Assembly (NCBI GenBank): GCA_002298145.1
Contig: DBMP01000016.1
Coordinates: forward strand, 1 to 64,000
DNA from: Spartobacteria bacterium UBA695
GTDB lineage: Bacteria > Verrucomicrobiota > Verrucomicrobiia > Chthoniobacterales > Chthoniobacteraceae
Direction of reading: 5' to 3'
Length of the DNA stretch: 64,000 nt
Positions 24,366-31,853 of this stretch are shown in pieces; position 1 is the stretch's first letter, and every line of letters begins with the position of its first letter. The notes below the pieces were generated by a model. That model worked only from the letters and a program-made list of their open reading frames with translations. It did no database searches and was not told where the DNA came from. Made by a program: the position numbers and the translations under genes.

Positions 24366-25349
24366 TTAGCTAATAATACGCTCCAGCTCGTCGAGGCGGT
24401 CGCCGCGCCGGATGCGTTCGCGGAGCTGGCCGAGGGCTTTGTCAATGGATGCGAGTTCGCGGCAGGCTTTGCGTTCCTGCGCGGAGGGGGTGATGACGTC
24501 CCGCACGGCGCCGCCCGCGATGACGAGCCGTCGCGTGCCGGAGAGGGCCAGGAGCGGATCGTGCGTGGAGAGGAGGACGATTTTTTCTTTTTCGACAAAT
24601 AGCTCCAGGGCGCGCAGCCGGTCCACGCCCGCGTTTTCGATTTCGTCGATCAGGACCACGGGCTTGGGGCTCAGGAAGGCGGCGTCGGCGATCATCAGCG
24701 CGCGCGACTGGCCGCCGCTGAGCTGCGTGAGCGGCGTCTCGGGCCCGAAGGGTTCGCCCGCCATGCCGACGGCGGCTTCCAGCACGCGCTGGAGCGCCGT
24801 TTGCGGCGAGGCGAGCGCGCGGCTCTCGGCGTGCATTTCGAGGAATTCGCTTACCGAGAGGTCCATGACGAAGTTCATGTTCTGGCTGATCTGCGCGACG
24901 ATTTTGCTTTCGACGGAAAAGCGCAGCTCCGGCACGGGCGGCTGGCCGTTGATCCGCACGGTGCGGCCCGTGGGGGTGTCGCCCTGGGCCAGGCATTCGA
25001 TGTCCGCGAGGAAGCGGCTCTTGCCCGAGCCGGTGGGGCCGACGATACAGATGACGTCGCCGGGTAGCAGGCAGAGGTCGTGGGCTTCGGGCGCGCCGGT
25101 CTTGTCGCGGCCGTGGAAGATCTCCAGCGTCTGGAGGACGAGGGGCGCTTTGGTTTTTCGCGAAGGGTCCAGGCAGGCAGCCAGCTCGGCGCGGAGCGCT
25201 TCGAGGGTCCAGGCGCCGTTCTCGCGCTGATCCCACGGGAGATGGTGCCAGTAGGCTTCGAGCGTGGCGTGGCCGCCGGGGGGCGGGAGGTGGTTGGTTC
25301 GCAGGAATTCCGCGCAGGCGGGATCGGTCAAAGGGAGATCGCTTTCCAT
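24366..25349 (-). CDS. Soluble ABC-type ATPase, cassette 1
   Basis: 327 aa from the ATG at 25349, one base after the GTPase stop; the paralogue at 60787 begins at the matching place. About 95 N-terminal residues of unknown fold (CAEFLRTNH...LPWDQRENGAWTLEALR) precede one ABC domain: Walker A GPTGSGKS (104-111), LSGGQSRALMI (210-220), Walker B VVLIDEIENA (231-240), H-loop STHDP. There is no membrane segment and no permease gene nearby, so it is not an ordinary importer subunit. Together with the GTPase and the leaderless binding protein it forms a module repeated at 59071-61788. Function unknown; metal or cofactor delivery is a guess. Confidence 0.8.
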   Translation of the reverse strand: MESDLPLTDPACAEFLRTNHLPPPGGHATLEAYWHHLPWDQRENGAWTLEALRAELAACLDPSRKTKAPLVLQTLEIFHGRDKTGAPEAHDLCLLPGDVICIVGPTGSGKSRFLADIECLAQGDTPTGRTVRINGQPPVPELRFSVESKIVAQISQNMNFVMDLSVSEFLEMHAESRALASPQTALQRVLEAAVGMAGEPFGPETPLTQLSGGQSRALMIADAAFLSPKPVVLIDEIENAGVDRLRALELFVEKEKIVLLSTHDPLLALSGTRRLVIAGGAVRDVITPSAQERKACRELASIDKALGQLRERIRRGDRLDELERIIS

Positions 25350-25350
25350 G

Positions 25351-26058
25351 TCAATTGGGAGCGCTGGCGGCATCCTGAATGCGGATTTTGCGAACCATTC
25401 CGCGCTGGAAGGCTTCGCCGATATTGACCTCGCCGAAGCAGTAGGAGCAGACCGAGGAGGGGACCGAGAAGCGCAGCCGCCCGCCGGTGAGCGGGGCCTC
25501 CTCGGGGGCGTCTTTCCAAAGGCGGCTGACTTCCCATGAGCCCTGCCCGGTGATGCCGTTGACGAAGAGGATGTGCGCCCGGGCGTTGACCTTGCGCACG
25601 CGGAAGGCGAAGACTTCCCGCTCGGCCTGGCTGACGATATCCCCCTTGGTAATAATGACGAGGTCGGCGGTTTTCAGCATCGGGCCGATTTTGCGCGGCG
25701 TATCGACGCCCGCGAGGTTGTCCAGGACGCAGACGGCGTAGAAGCCCTGGATGTGCGGGGCGCAGCGGTTGCAGAGGCCCGCGCTTTCGCTCACCAGCAG
25801 GTCGAGGCCCTGTTCGGCACCCCACGCGGCGCAGTCCTCGATGTTGGTGATGAAGTAGTGGTCCGGGCAGAAGTTGGCCGAGGTGCCGGTGATGACGGGG
25901 AAGCCGTGGGCCTTGAAAATATCGCCGTCGCGGCTGGCCAGGCAGTCGAATTTGACCACGCCGACTTTGAGGCCCTCGTCGCGCAGCCACCCGAGGGCCT
26001 TGAGGATGACGGCCGTTTTGCCGGAGGAGGGCGGGCCCGCGACGGTGAGCAGTTTCAT
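25351..26058 (-). CDS. HypB/UreG-like P-loop GTPase, cassette 1
   Basis: 235 aa. SIMIBI-class GTPase: Walker A GPPSSGKT (8-15), FDC (38-40), ESAGLCNRC (91-99) in the place of the HypB motif ENVGNLVCP, and TKGD (137-140) as the base-specificity motif. Cys96/Cys99 and a second pair Cys204/Cys207 (VCSYC) are candidate metal ligands. HypB and UreG relatives use GTP to insert nickel; here the linkage to vnf suggests metal insertion into a nitrogenase-related or corrinoid enzyme, which is inference. Overlaps the binding-protein gene by 4 nt. Confidence 0.82.
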   Translation of the reverse strand: MKLLTVAGPPSSGKTAVILKALGWLRDEGLKVGVVKFDCLASRDGDIFKAHGFPVITGTSANFCPDHYFITNIEDCAAWGAEQGLDLLVSESAGLCNRCAPHIQGFYAVCVLDNLAGVDTPRKIGPMLKTADLVIITKGDIVSQAEREVFAFRVRKVNARAHILFVNGITGQGSWEVSRLWKDAPEEAPLTGGRLRFSVPSSVCSYCFGEVNIGEAFQRGMVRKIRIQDAASAPN

Positions 26059-27074
26059 GGGCGGTATCCTTTTCTAAACGCGCCTCCGAGCGGTTCGCGC
26101 AGCGCCTCCCAGTCGTGCGTGGCGAGGTAATCCCAGCCGAGCCACTTCAATTTACCGGGGATGGGGCCGCCCGCCGGGTTCGCCGCAAAGCCGATCCGCG
26201 AGACCATTCGGGCCCATCCCGGCCCGGCCAGAAAATCAGCGATACGTTTCGCGGCCGGACCGGGATTTCGTTTCCCGATAAAGTAGAGCGGAACGGTCAG
26301 CAGGCCGTCCTCGGGCCACACCAGCGCTGTGCGGTTGCGGTGCGGGTTATTGATGGCGAGGAACCACGGCAGGACGTAGAGCGCCGCGCCGTCGGGGTGG
26401 CCGCTGCCCGCAGCCTTGGCCATTTGCGCGCCGTGCCAGAATTCTTTGACGTTCCGGCCGAGGGCGGTGAGGCCTTCTTTGCCGAATTCCTTGTGAAAAT
26501 TGTAGAGGATGACTTCGCCGGGCCGCTCGTGGACGCCGCCGATGATGAGATCGCCCCGGTAGCGGGGATCGAGCAGATCGGCCCAGCGGCGGGGGAGGGG
26601 GCGAGAGCCGAGCTTTTGCAGATCGGCCAGGATGACGTAGGGGAGTGCGCCGTAGACGTGAAAGAGGCCGCTCGGGTCGGGGAACCCGGCTTCGCGGAAT
26701 TCCGGGCGCGTTTGGTAGTCGCCCATCGGGGCGTATTCGCCGCTTTCGGTCCACTGGCTGCGGAAAGCCGTGCTGAAAAAGTCGCCGTTGCCGAAATCGG
26801 AAATCAGCTCGGGAAGCGCGCTCGCGTCATCGGTGCGCCAGAGGTCTTTGGTTTGCCCGGTCTCGCCGGACCCGATGGGCACCTCCCATTCGGACAGGCC
26901 GCCGTCGGCTCGCCGCAGCCCTTGTAACAAGCGGCTGACCTGGGTGCGCAGCTCTTTTTGCAGCGGGCAAGGCGTGTAGCCCAGGTAATCCAACCCCGTC
27001 GGAGCGAAAGCGCTGGCGGCGGGCTTGAAGTACGGGCTGGAGGAAAGGGTGGGTTCCGCAATCAGAGTGTTCAT
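26055..27074 (-). CDS. Leaderless periplasmic-binding-protein-like protein, cassette 1
   Basis: 339 aa from the ATG at 27074. PBP type 2 fold of the ferric-iron binding family (RYRGDLIIGG, LYNFHKEFGKEGL, PWFLAINNPHRN, KRIADFLAG). There is no signal peptide: residues 1-35 are polar, and the conserved core begins YLGYTPCPLQKELR, as it does in the paralogue (YLGFAPCPIRSEIR). It should be cytoplasmic. Possible roles are sensing or carrying a metal oxyanion for the partner GTPase and ATPase. First gene of a sigma-54 operon with the conserved leader. Confidence 0.8.
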   Translation of the reverse strand: MNTLIAEPTLSSSPYFKPAASAFAPTGLDYLGYTPCPLQKELRTQVSRLLQGLRRADGGLSEWEVPIGSGETGQTKDLWRTDDASALPELISDFGNGDFFSTAFRSQWTESGEYAPMGDYQTRPEFREAGFPDPSGLFHVYGALPYVILADLQKLGSRPLPRRWADLLDPRYRGDLIIGGVHERPGEVILYNFHKEFGKEGLTALGRNVKEFWHGAQMAKAAGSGHPDGAALYVLPWFLAINNPHRNRTALVWPEDGLLTVPLYFIGKRNPGPAAKRIADFLAGPGWARMVSRIGFAANPAGGPIPGKLKWLGWDYLATHDWEALREPLGGAFRKGYRP

Positions 27075-27136
27075 GTGATGACGAGGGCTGCTTCGGGCTG
27101 CGGAGGCAGTCGGAGAAGCTGCTTGGCGGGAAGCGG

Positions 27137-27147
27137 CCGTTGGTCGG
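27137..27147 (-). promoter_or_regulatory. Leader loop motif, copy 3 (degenerate)
   Basis: The minus strand again reads CCGACCAACGG between GC-rich flanks (GAG-C...GCC), 63 nt upstream of the cassette 1 start. The outer stem seen in copies 1 and 2 is not preserved in the same form. Confidence 0.4.
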
Positions 27148-27213
27148 CTCGGTTGCCCCGCTTTTGACGGTATGCATCCACTTGGCCAAAAGCCCCGGAC
27201 GGGCTTTCCCAAG

Positions 27214-27236
27214 TCACCCAGTTTGTCTGATGTGCG
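27214..27236 (-). promoter_or_regulatory. Conserved 5'-leader block, copy 3
   Basis: Same 23 nt as copies 1 and 2, starting 12 nt after the -12 GC of the sigma-54 promoter. Shows that the block is not specific to receptor genes. Confidence 0.75.
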
Positions 27237-27244
27237 AAGGATCC

Positions 27245-27264
27245 AATAGCACCTCATGTGCCAT
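27245..27264 (-). promoter_or_regulatory. Sigma-54 promoter of cassette 1
   Basis: Minus strand TGGCACATGAGGTGCT; GG at 27262-27261, GC at 27250-27249, spacing 10. It lies immediately downstream of the YezD-like gene. Confidence 0.85.
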
Positions 27265-27277
27265 CGGAAAGGCGGTC

Positions 27278-27502
27278 CTACACCTTGGGGCGCGGAAGGT
27301 GCCGCTCGAAGCGGATCTTTTCCAGCTTGCGCACCTCGACGACTTCGCCGTCTTTCACGGTGAGCTGGACTTCGCCGTGGCTGAGGCCGCGGATCATGCC
27401 ACGAACCACCTTTACCCATTGCCCCGAGACGGTTTTGCAATAGCTGGCCGGTGGGTCAACGGGCGTTTTCGCAGGAGGAGGAAGTGAATTCACGGTAAGC
27501 AT
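27278..27502 (-). CDS. YezD-like DUF2292 small protein
   Basis: 74 aa. The C-terminal half (GLSHGEVQLTVKDGEVVEVRKLEKIRF) fits the DUF2292/YezD family. Members are often encoded with sulfate, sulfonate or cysteine genes and belong to the CymR sulfur regulon in Bacillus. Here it lies between the nitrogen/metal block and the organosulfur island. The N-terminal 35 residues are low-complexity. Molecular function unknown. Confidence 0.65.
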   Translation of the reverse strand: MLTVNSLPPPAKTPVDPPASYCKTVSGQWVKVVRGMIRGLSHGEVQLTVKDGEVVEVRKLEKIRFERHLPRPKV

Positions 27503-27876
27503 GGTTTCAAGTGTTTTCGTTTCCCTGAACGCAAGTTTCGCGCCAAGTAGGCTTTACAGTGTGTTTCCTCTAGGTGACAGAGTTTCCGGCTGGTGAATTT
27601 TGGACATTCTGAAAAGAAACCGCCGAATTCTCTGTGAAAATGTGCTCAAAAAGGGGGCGGAGAGGGTTCGCTATCCGGCAGGGCTTTCATTGCCCCTTTT
27701 TTGCGCGGTTACAGTGGAGGCGCAAGATCCGGGGGGAGCAGAGCAAAAAAAGATATAGACACATAAATACCTACCGCGCTACTAGGTAGATATGCATCAT
27801 CGAACATTCCCTGTTAAGTCGGCTGAATTTTCTTCATTCGGGCTCGTGGTGGAATAGCGGAGGAGGCAAAAAAAAA
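27503..27876. other. Control region before the organosulfur operon
   Basis: 374 bases without a gene. Contains the operator-like palindrome at 27767-27793 and a strong AGGAGG ribosome-binding site at 27861-27866 for the GTG-started gene at 27877. 27700-27800 is AT-rich. No sigma-54 motif found. Confidence 0.55.
27767..27793. promoter_or_regulatory. Organosulfur-regulon operator, site S1
   Basis: ATACCTACC-N9-GGTAGATAT, an imperfect palindrome with 8 of 9 arm positions matched. Related sites occur at 35743-35767, 45252-45275 and 45325-45347, all in front of methyl-transfer/organosulfur operons. Confidence 0.55.
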
Positions 27877-28908
27877 GTGACTTCGAAAGAAATTATTGCG
27901 AAAACCCTCCGGCTGGAAAAAACCCCGCGCGTGCCGGTCTCTTTGCTCTCTTCGGGAGCTTGGACGCTCAACCGCGCCGGGCTGACGCTCGAAAAGGCGC
28001 TCGACGTCACCCCGGAGCGCTTCGCCGAGGTGATCGCCACCACCAACGATTCGGTGGGCTGCGACATCGTCTGGCCCGGGTCGGGCTACCACAACCTGGC
28101 GATCCGCGGTGTGGGCGGAAAGATCAAATTCCGCATCAAGGGAACGCCGGATGTGCAGGAATCGGTGATCACCGACGCGGCGAAGATCGATCCCAATTTG
28201 TACAAGCGCGTGGCGGATGACAAAGGCATCGCGTTGCTCGTGGAGACGGCGCGGATTCTCTCCCGCGAGATCGGCTCGCACACAGTGGTGGGCACCAGCC
28301 AGTGGGCCCCCTTCACCCTGGGCGGCCTGGCCTACGGCGTGGAAAAACTGATGCGCGGCATCTACAAGGACAAGGCCGCCGTGCACGCGGTGCTCGACTT
28401 CGCCGCCGACCTCTGTTTCGCCTACCTGGAGCCATACATCGAAGCGGGCGTTTCGATGATTTCGCTCGCCGACCCGACCTCCTCGGGCGACCTGATTTCG
28501 CGCAGTCAGTTCATTGAATTTTCGCTCCCCTACCTGCAGCGCGTGGCCGCCAAGATCAAGGCGCGCGGCGTTTGGGTGACGGTGCACATTTGCGGCAACA
28601 CGACCAACCGGCTCGACCAAATCCCGATTGCGGGAGCTGATCTCATGTCGGTGGATTACAAGGTCAACCTCAAGGAGGCGCGCGGCATTTTGGGCGGCAA
28701 GATCGCCTTTGCGGGGAACATGAACCCCGTCACGGTGATCCAGAAATCGACCCCCGAGGGCGTTGCCGAAGCCAGCCGCGAGGCGATTGCCCGGGCGGAG
28801 GGAACCAGCGGCGGTTACATCCTGATGCCGGGCTGCGACATCCCGCCGAGTTCGCCGCTGGAGAATGTTCAAACCATGGTTCAAACGGCACATGCCTACC
28901 CAGTCTGA
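27877..28908 (+). CDS. UroD/MtaA-family cobalamin methyltransferase
   Basis: 343 aa from a GTG with AGGAGG 10 nt upstream. Uroporphyrinogen-decarboxylase superfamily, but with the zinc-thiolate motif of MtaA/MtbA-type methyltransferases: HICGN (H-x-C) and a distal Cys in PGCDIPPSSPLEN. Such enzymes move methyl groups between a corrinoid protein and a thiol. First gene of an operon with O-acetylhomoserine sulfhydrylase, so the acceptor or donor may be a sulfur compound. Exact substrate unknown. Confidence 0.85.
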   Translation: MTSKEIIAKTLRLEKTPRVPVSLLSSGAWTLNRAGLTLEKALDVTPERFAEVIATTNDSVGCDIVWPGSGYHNLAIRGVGGKIKFRIKGTPDVQESVITDAAKIDPNLYKRVADDKGIALLVETARILSREIGSHTVVGTSQWAPFTLGGLAYGVEKLMRGIYKDKAAVHAVLDFAADLCFAYLEPYIEAGVSMISLADPTSSGDLISRSQFIEFSLPYLQRVAAKIKARGVWVTVHICGNTTNRLDQIPIAGADLMSVDYKVNLKEARGILGGKIAFAGNMNPVTVIQKSTPEGVAEASREAIARAEGTSGGYILMPGCDIPPSSPLENVQTMVQTAHAYPV

Positions 28909-28918
28909 CAATTAGTAT

Positions 28919-30241
28919 ATGAGTAAATATTCCGAACGAAAAGCGCGTGCCGCTGAGCCCCCCACCCGGGGCAAGGGCACCATCTGCATCCAGGGTGGAT
29001 ACACCCCGAAAGTGGGCGAGGCGAGAGTGCTCCCCATTTTCCAATCGACCACCTACAAGTACGAAGACCTGGATCAGGTGGAGCGCCTCTTTGCGCTCAA
29101 GGAAGCTGGGAACAAGTACACCCGCACGGGCAACCCGACGGTGGCTGCTTTGGAGTCGAAGCTCACGGAACTCGAAGGCGGCGTGGGCGCGGTGGCGCTG
29201 GCTTCCGGCCAGGCGGCCAACCTGCTCGCCATTACCAACATCGCCAACGCGGGCGATCACATCGTGGCCGCCTCGACGGTCTACGGCGGTACCTACACGC
29301 TACTCGCCCGCACCCTGCCGCGCTACGGCATCGAGACGACCTTCGTGGACCCGGAGGCCAAGACCAAGGACCTGCGCGGTGCGTTCCGCCCGAATACCAA
29401 GCTCATCATCGGCGAGACCATCGGCAACCCGGGCCTGGGGATTTTGGATTTCGATAAATTCGCCACCCTCGCGCGCGAGTTCGACGTCCCCTTCATCGTC
29501 GATAACACCCTTGCGACGCCCTACCTGTGCACCCCGTTCCAGTTCGGTGCGAACATCATTACGCACTCGACGACGAAGTACGCCGACGGCCATGCCACGA
29601 GCTTGGGCGGCGTGGTGATTGACGGCGGCAACTACGACTGGACCAACGGAAAATTCCCCGACCTGACCCGGCCCGACGAGACCTACGCCAATACAAACTA
29701 CATCGAGAAATTCGGCCGGGCCGCGTACATCGCCAAGGGCCGCGCTCAGTATCTGCGGGACTTCGGGGCGTGCCTCAGCCCGTTTAACGCATTTTTAATC
29801 AACCTCGGCCTGGAGACGCTGCATCTGCGGATGCCGCGCCACAGCGAGAACGCACTCGCGCTGGCGGAATTCCTGAGCCAGCACCCGAAGGTCAACTGGG
29901 TCGTCTACCCCGGCTTGAAGGGCAACCCGAACCGGGCGCGGATCCGGAAGTACTTTCTGCATAACGCGGCCAGCGGCGTGCTGACCTTCGGCATCAAAGG
30001 GAACTCCCAGGCGGCCCGCAAATTCGTGGCCGCGCTCAAGGTGGCCGCGCTGGTGGTGCACATCGGCGACGCGCGGACGAGCGTGCTGCATCCCGCGACC
30101 AGCACCCACTCCCAGCTCAGCCCCAAACAACAACTCAGCGCCGGGATCACCCCGGATATGATCCGCGTTTCCGTAGGCATCGAGGATGCCGCGGACATCA
30201 TCGCCGATTTCGACCAAGCCTTGCGCAGCATCAGCCGATAA
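28919..30241 (+). CDS. metY: O-acetylhomoserine sulfhydrylase (MetY type)
   Basis: 440 aa, the usual MetY length and longer than the gamma-lyase at 38958. PLP enzyme that joins O-acetyl-L-homoserine to sulfide (homocysteine) or methanethiol (methionine). Cys/Met-metabolism PLP motifs: YTRTGNPT, ASGQAAN, VDNTLATPYLCTPF, and HSTTKYADGH with the PLP lysine; also LLGVEDAADIIADF-like closing region (SVGIEDAADI). 10 nt after the methyltransferase gene; the operon context favours methylated thiols as sulfur source. Confidence 0.9.
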   Translation: MSKYSERKARAAEPPTRGKGTICIQGGYTPKVGEARVLPIFQSTTYKYEDLDQVERLFALKEAGNKYTRTGNPTVAALESKLTELEGGVGAVALASGQAANLLAITNIANAGDHIVAASTVYGGTYTLLARTLPRYGIETTFVDPEAKTKDLRGAFRPNTKLIIGETIGNPGLGILDFDKFATLAREFDVPFIVDNTLATPYLCTPFQFGANIITHSTTKYADGHATSLGGVVIDGGNYDWTNGKFPDLTRPDETYANTNYIEKFGRAAYIAKGRAQYLRDFGACLSPFNAFLINLGLETLHLRMPRHSENALALAEFLSQHPKVNWVVYPGLKGNPNRARIRKYFLHNAASGVLTFGIKGNSQAARKFVAALKVAALVVHIGDARTSVLHPATSTHSQLSPKQQLSAGITPDMIRVSVGIEDAADIIADFDQALRSISR

Positions 30242-30246
30242 AGTTT

Positions 30247-31230
30247 ATGCCTACAACCCAAACCAACGAACCGGGCACCGTGATCTATGTCGATACGGCG
30301 GCATATCTTTCGCTGAAGCCCAAGCATATTAAAGACCGCCTTTCCATCGGGCTGACGGACCACTCCTACAAGCCCCGGGTGGACGATCTGGAGAGCGACT
30401 GGGTGGCGCACGTTTCCGCGCCCGCCTTCAAGATTTTCCGCCAGCGGCGTGGCGGCGGTAAGGTCGAGTCGTTCTGCTCCGTCGGGACGGGCTCGGGGCT
30501 CGACGTGCTCTCGGCTGCGGAGGTCCTGGGCGTCGAGCGCGTGGGCCTGACCGACGTGCATCTCGATGTCGTGGACGTGGCGGCCAAGAACATCGCACGC
30601 AATCTCAAGCCCGGCTACAAACTCGCCATCGAGGCGGGCTTTGGCGATCTGCTGGAGCCGCTGCGGAAATTCGGCTCGCGCTATACCGTCATCTACGAAA
30701 ACCTTCCCAACGTGCCGCTGGCCGACCCGCAGGGGCTCGCCGTGGAGCGCACCAGCTCCACCTACGTCCCGCCCCGCGCAGAGACGCTGCCCGAGCTGGT
30801 GAAGCGCCAGATGCTCGATTTGCACTACCTGGCGCTCGTTCAGGCGCGGGATTTCCTGGCTCCTGGCGGGGCCTTGCTCTCGTGCATGGGCGCGCGCGTG
30901 CCGCTCTCGGTCTACCTTTCGCTGGGCGAGCTGGCGGGCTACCGCTCGTCGTTTCTGACGTATTCGTGGAAGGTCCAGGGCGACCCGGAAGAGGTCATTC
31001 GCGATCACGCGGGCAATCAGAAAAAAGGCTTTGGACCGTTTTATTTCTACCGCGCCGAAGTACTCAAAAAAGTTTTCGCGTCCGTCGATCTGGCGGAATC
31101 AGGCCAGCGCGCGCTGGAGATCGAGGCGGAGCTGTTGCCGCATCGGCTCGACTCCGAGACCGCCTATGAGGCGTTCCGTGGTGGCGAGAAAATCGGGCAC
31201 ACCGTGGCCATGCTGCAATCGGAGTTATAG
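30247..31230 (+). CDS. SAM-dependent methyltransferase-like protein
   Basis: 327 aa. Rossmann-type motif I SVGTGSGLDVLSAAEVLG (about 78-95), acidic motif LTDVHLDVVDVAAKNI, and ENLPNVPL in the place of the catalytic NPP[Y/F]-type motif. About 75 residues at the N-terminus precede the domain. A class I methyltransferase, possibly acting on a small or protein substrate with a planar amide or nitrogen. 5 nt after metY and 2 nt before the cupin gene. Could make or use S-methylated compounds; unproven. Confidence 0.7.
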   Translation: MPTTQTNEPGTVIYVDTAAYLSLKPKHIKDRLSIGLTDHSYKPRVDDLESDWVAHVSAPAFKIFRQRRGGGKVESFCSVGTGSGLDVLSAAEVLGVERVGLTDVHLDVVDVAAKNIARNLKPGYKLAIEAGFGDLLEPLRKFGSRYTVIYENLPNVPLADPQGLAVERTSSTYVPPRAETLPELVKRQMLDLHYLALVQARDFLAPGGALLSCMGARVPLSVYLSLGELAGYRSSFLTYSWKVQGDPEEVIRDHAGNQKKGFGPFYFYRAEVLKKVFASVDLAESGQRALEIEAELLPHRLDSETAYEAFRGGEKIGHTVAMLQSEL

Positions 31231-31232
31231 CC

Positions 31233-31853
31233 ATGAGCGACTTGAATTTCATTCTCAAGCTCATCGACGTTGCCAAGTCCCATTTGCAGCGCGGCAAGGC
31301 TCACCAGGGCGCGATCGGCGACGAAACCTCCCGCGTGCTGGGGCTCCTGCAAACGGTGCCGCCGCTGACCGGGGTCTTTTCGCCCAATACGCATCCGCTG
31401 ACGCGCCACCTGGAGGCGGCCTTTGGCGCGGCGAGCCCGGCAACGGCTGATCTGGTCGCGGCGATCCGCCCCGTGGCGTCTATCTTGCCCTGGACCTACG
31501 GCTACGAAAAACGCGACGACTTCCCCGGGCTGGAAAACGCCATGGGCTGGGCCGAGATCATCGGCCCGGAGGCGCCCTTTCGCAGCCAGAGCGTCTGCCT
31601 GGGCCTGACGTTGATCGGGCCGGAAACCTTGTATCCCGCTCACGCCCACCCGGCGGTGGAGCTTTACTACGTGATTGCCGGGAACGCCCAGTGGACTGCG
31701 GCCGGGGTGACCCATACCAACCCGCCCGGGACCTTTATTCTCCACCCTTCCGAGGTCATTCATACCATGAAGACCGGCGGAGAACCGCTGCTCGCGCTCT
31801 ACACGTGGAGCGGCACGGACGTCAAGACTACCTCCTATTTTACCCATGAGTAA
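31233..31853 (+). CDS. DMSP-lyase-type cupin (DddL/DddQ/DddK family)
   Basis: 206 aa. Cupin domain (about 105-200) preceded by a helical N-terminal part, as in DddQ and DddL. Candidate metal ligands His137, His139, Glu143 and His177 and the tyrosines Tyr134 and Tyr145 keep the spacing I recall for DddQ (120, 125, 129, 131, 163) and DddK (56, 58, 62, 64, 96). DMSP lyases split dimethylsulfoniopropionate into dimethyl sulfide and acrylate. Neighbours are corrinoid methyltransferases and MetY, so the dimethyl sulfide or another product could feed methyl and sulfur assimilation. The substrate could also be a related sulfonium compound. Confidence 0.78.
   Translation: MSDLNFILKLIDVAKSHLQRGKAHQGAIGDETSRVLGLLQTVPPLTGVFSPNTHPLTRHLEAAFGAASPATADLVAAIRPVASILPWTYGYEKRDDFPGLENAMGWAEIIGPEAPFRSQSVCLGLTLIGPETLYPAHAHPAVELYYVIAGNAQWTAAGVTHTNPPGTFILHPSEVIHTMKTGGEPLLALYTWSGTDVKTTSYFTHE

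Noticed and set aside
24366..27074. Ordinary ABC importer operon
   Set aside because: Binding protein has no signal peptide, ATPase has an unusual N-terminal extension, and neither cassette has a permease gene.
27877..28908. Uroporphyrinogen decarboxylase for heme synthesis (also 31846, 42281, 43342, 48381)
   Set aside because: All five have the H-x-C...C zinc motif of methyltransferases and lie with corrinoid genes, not heme genes.
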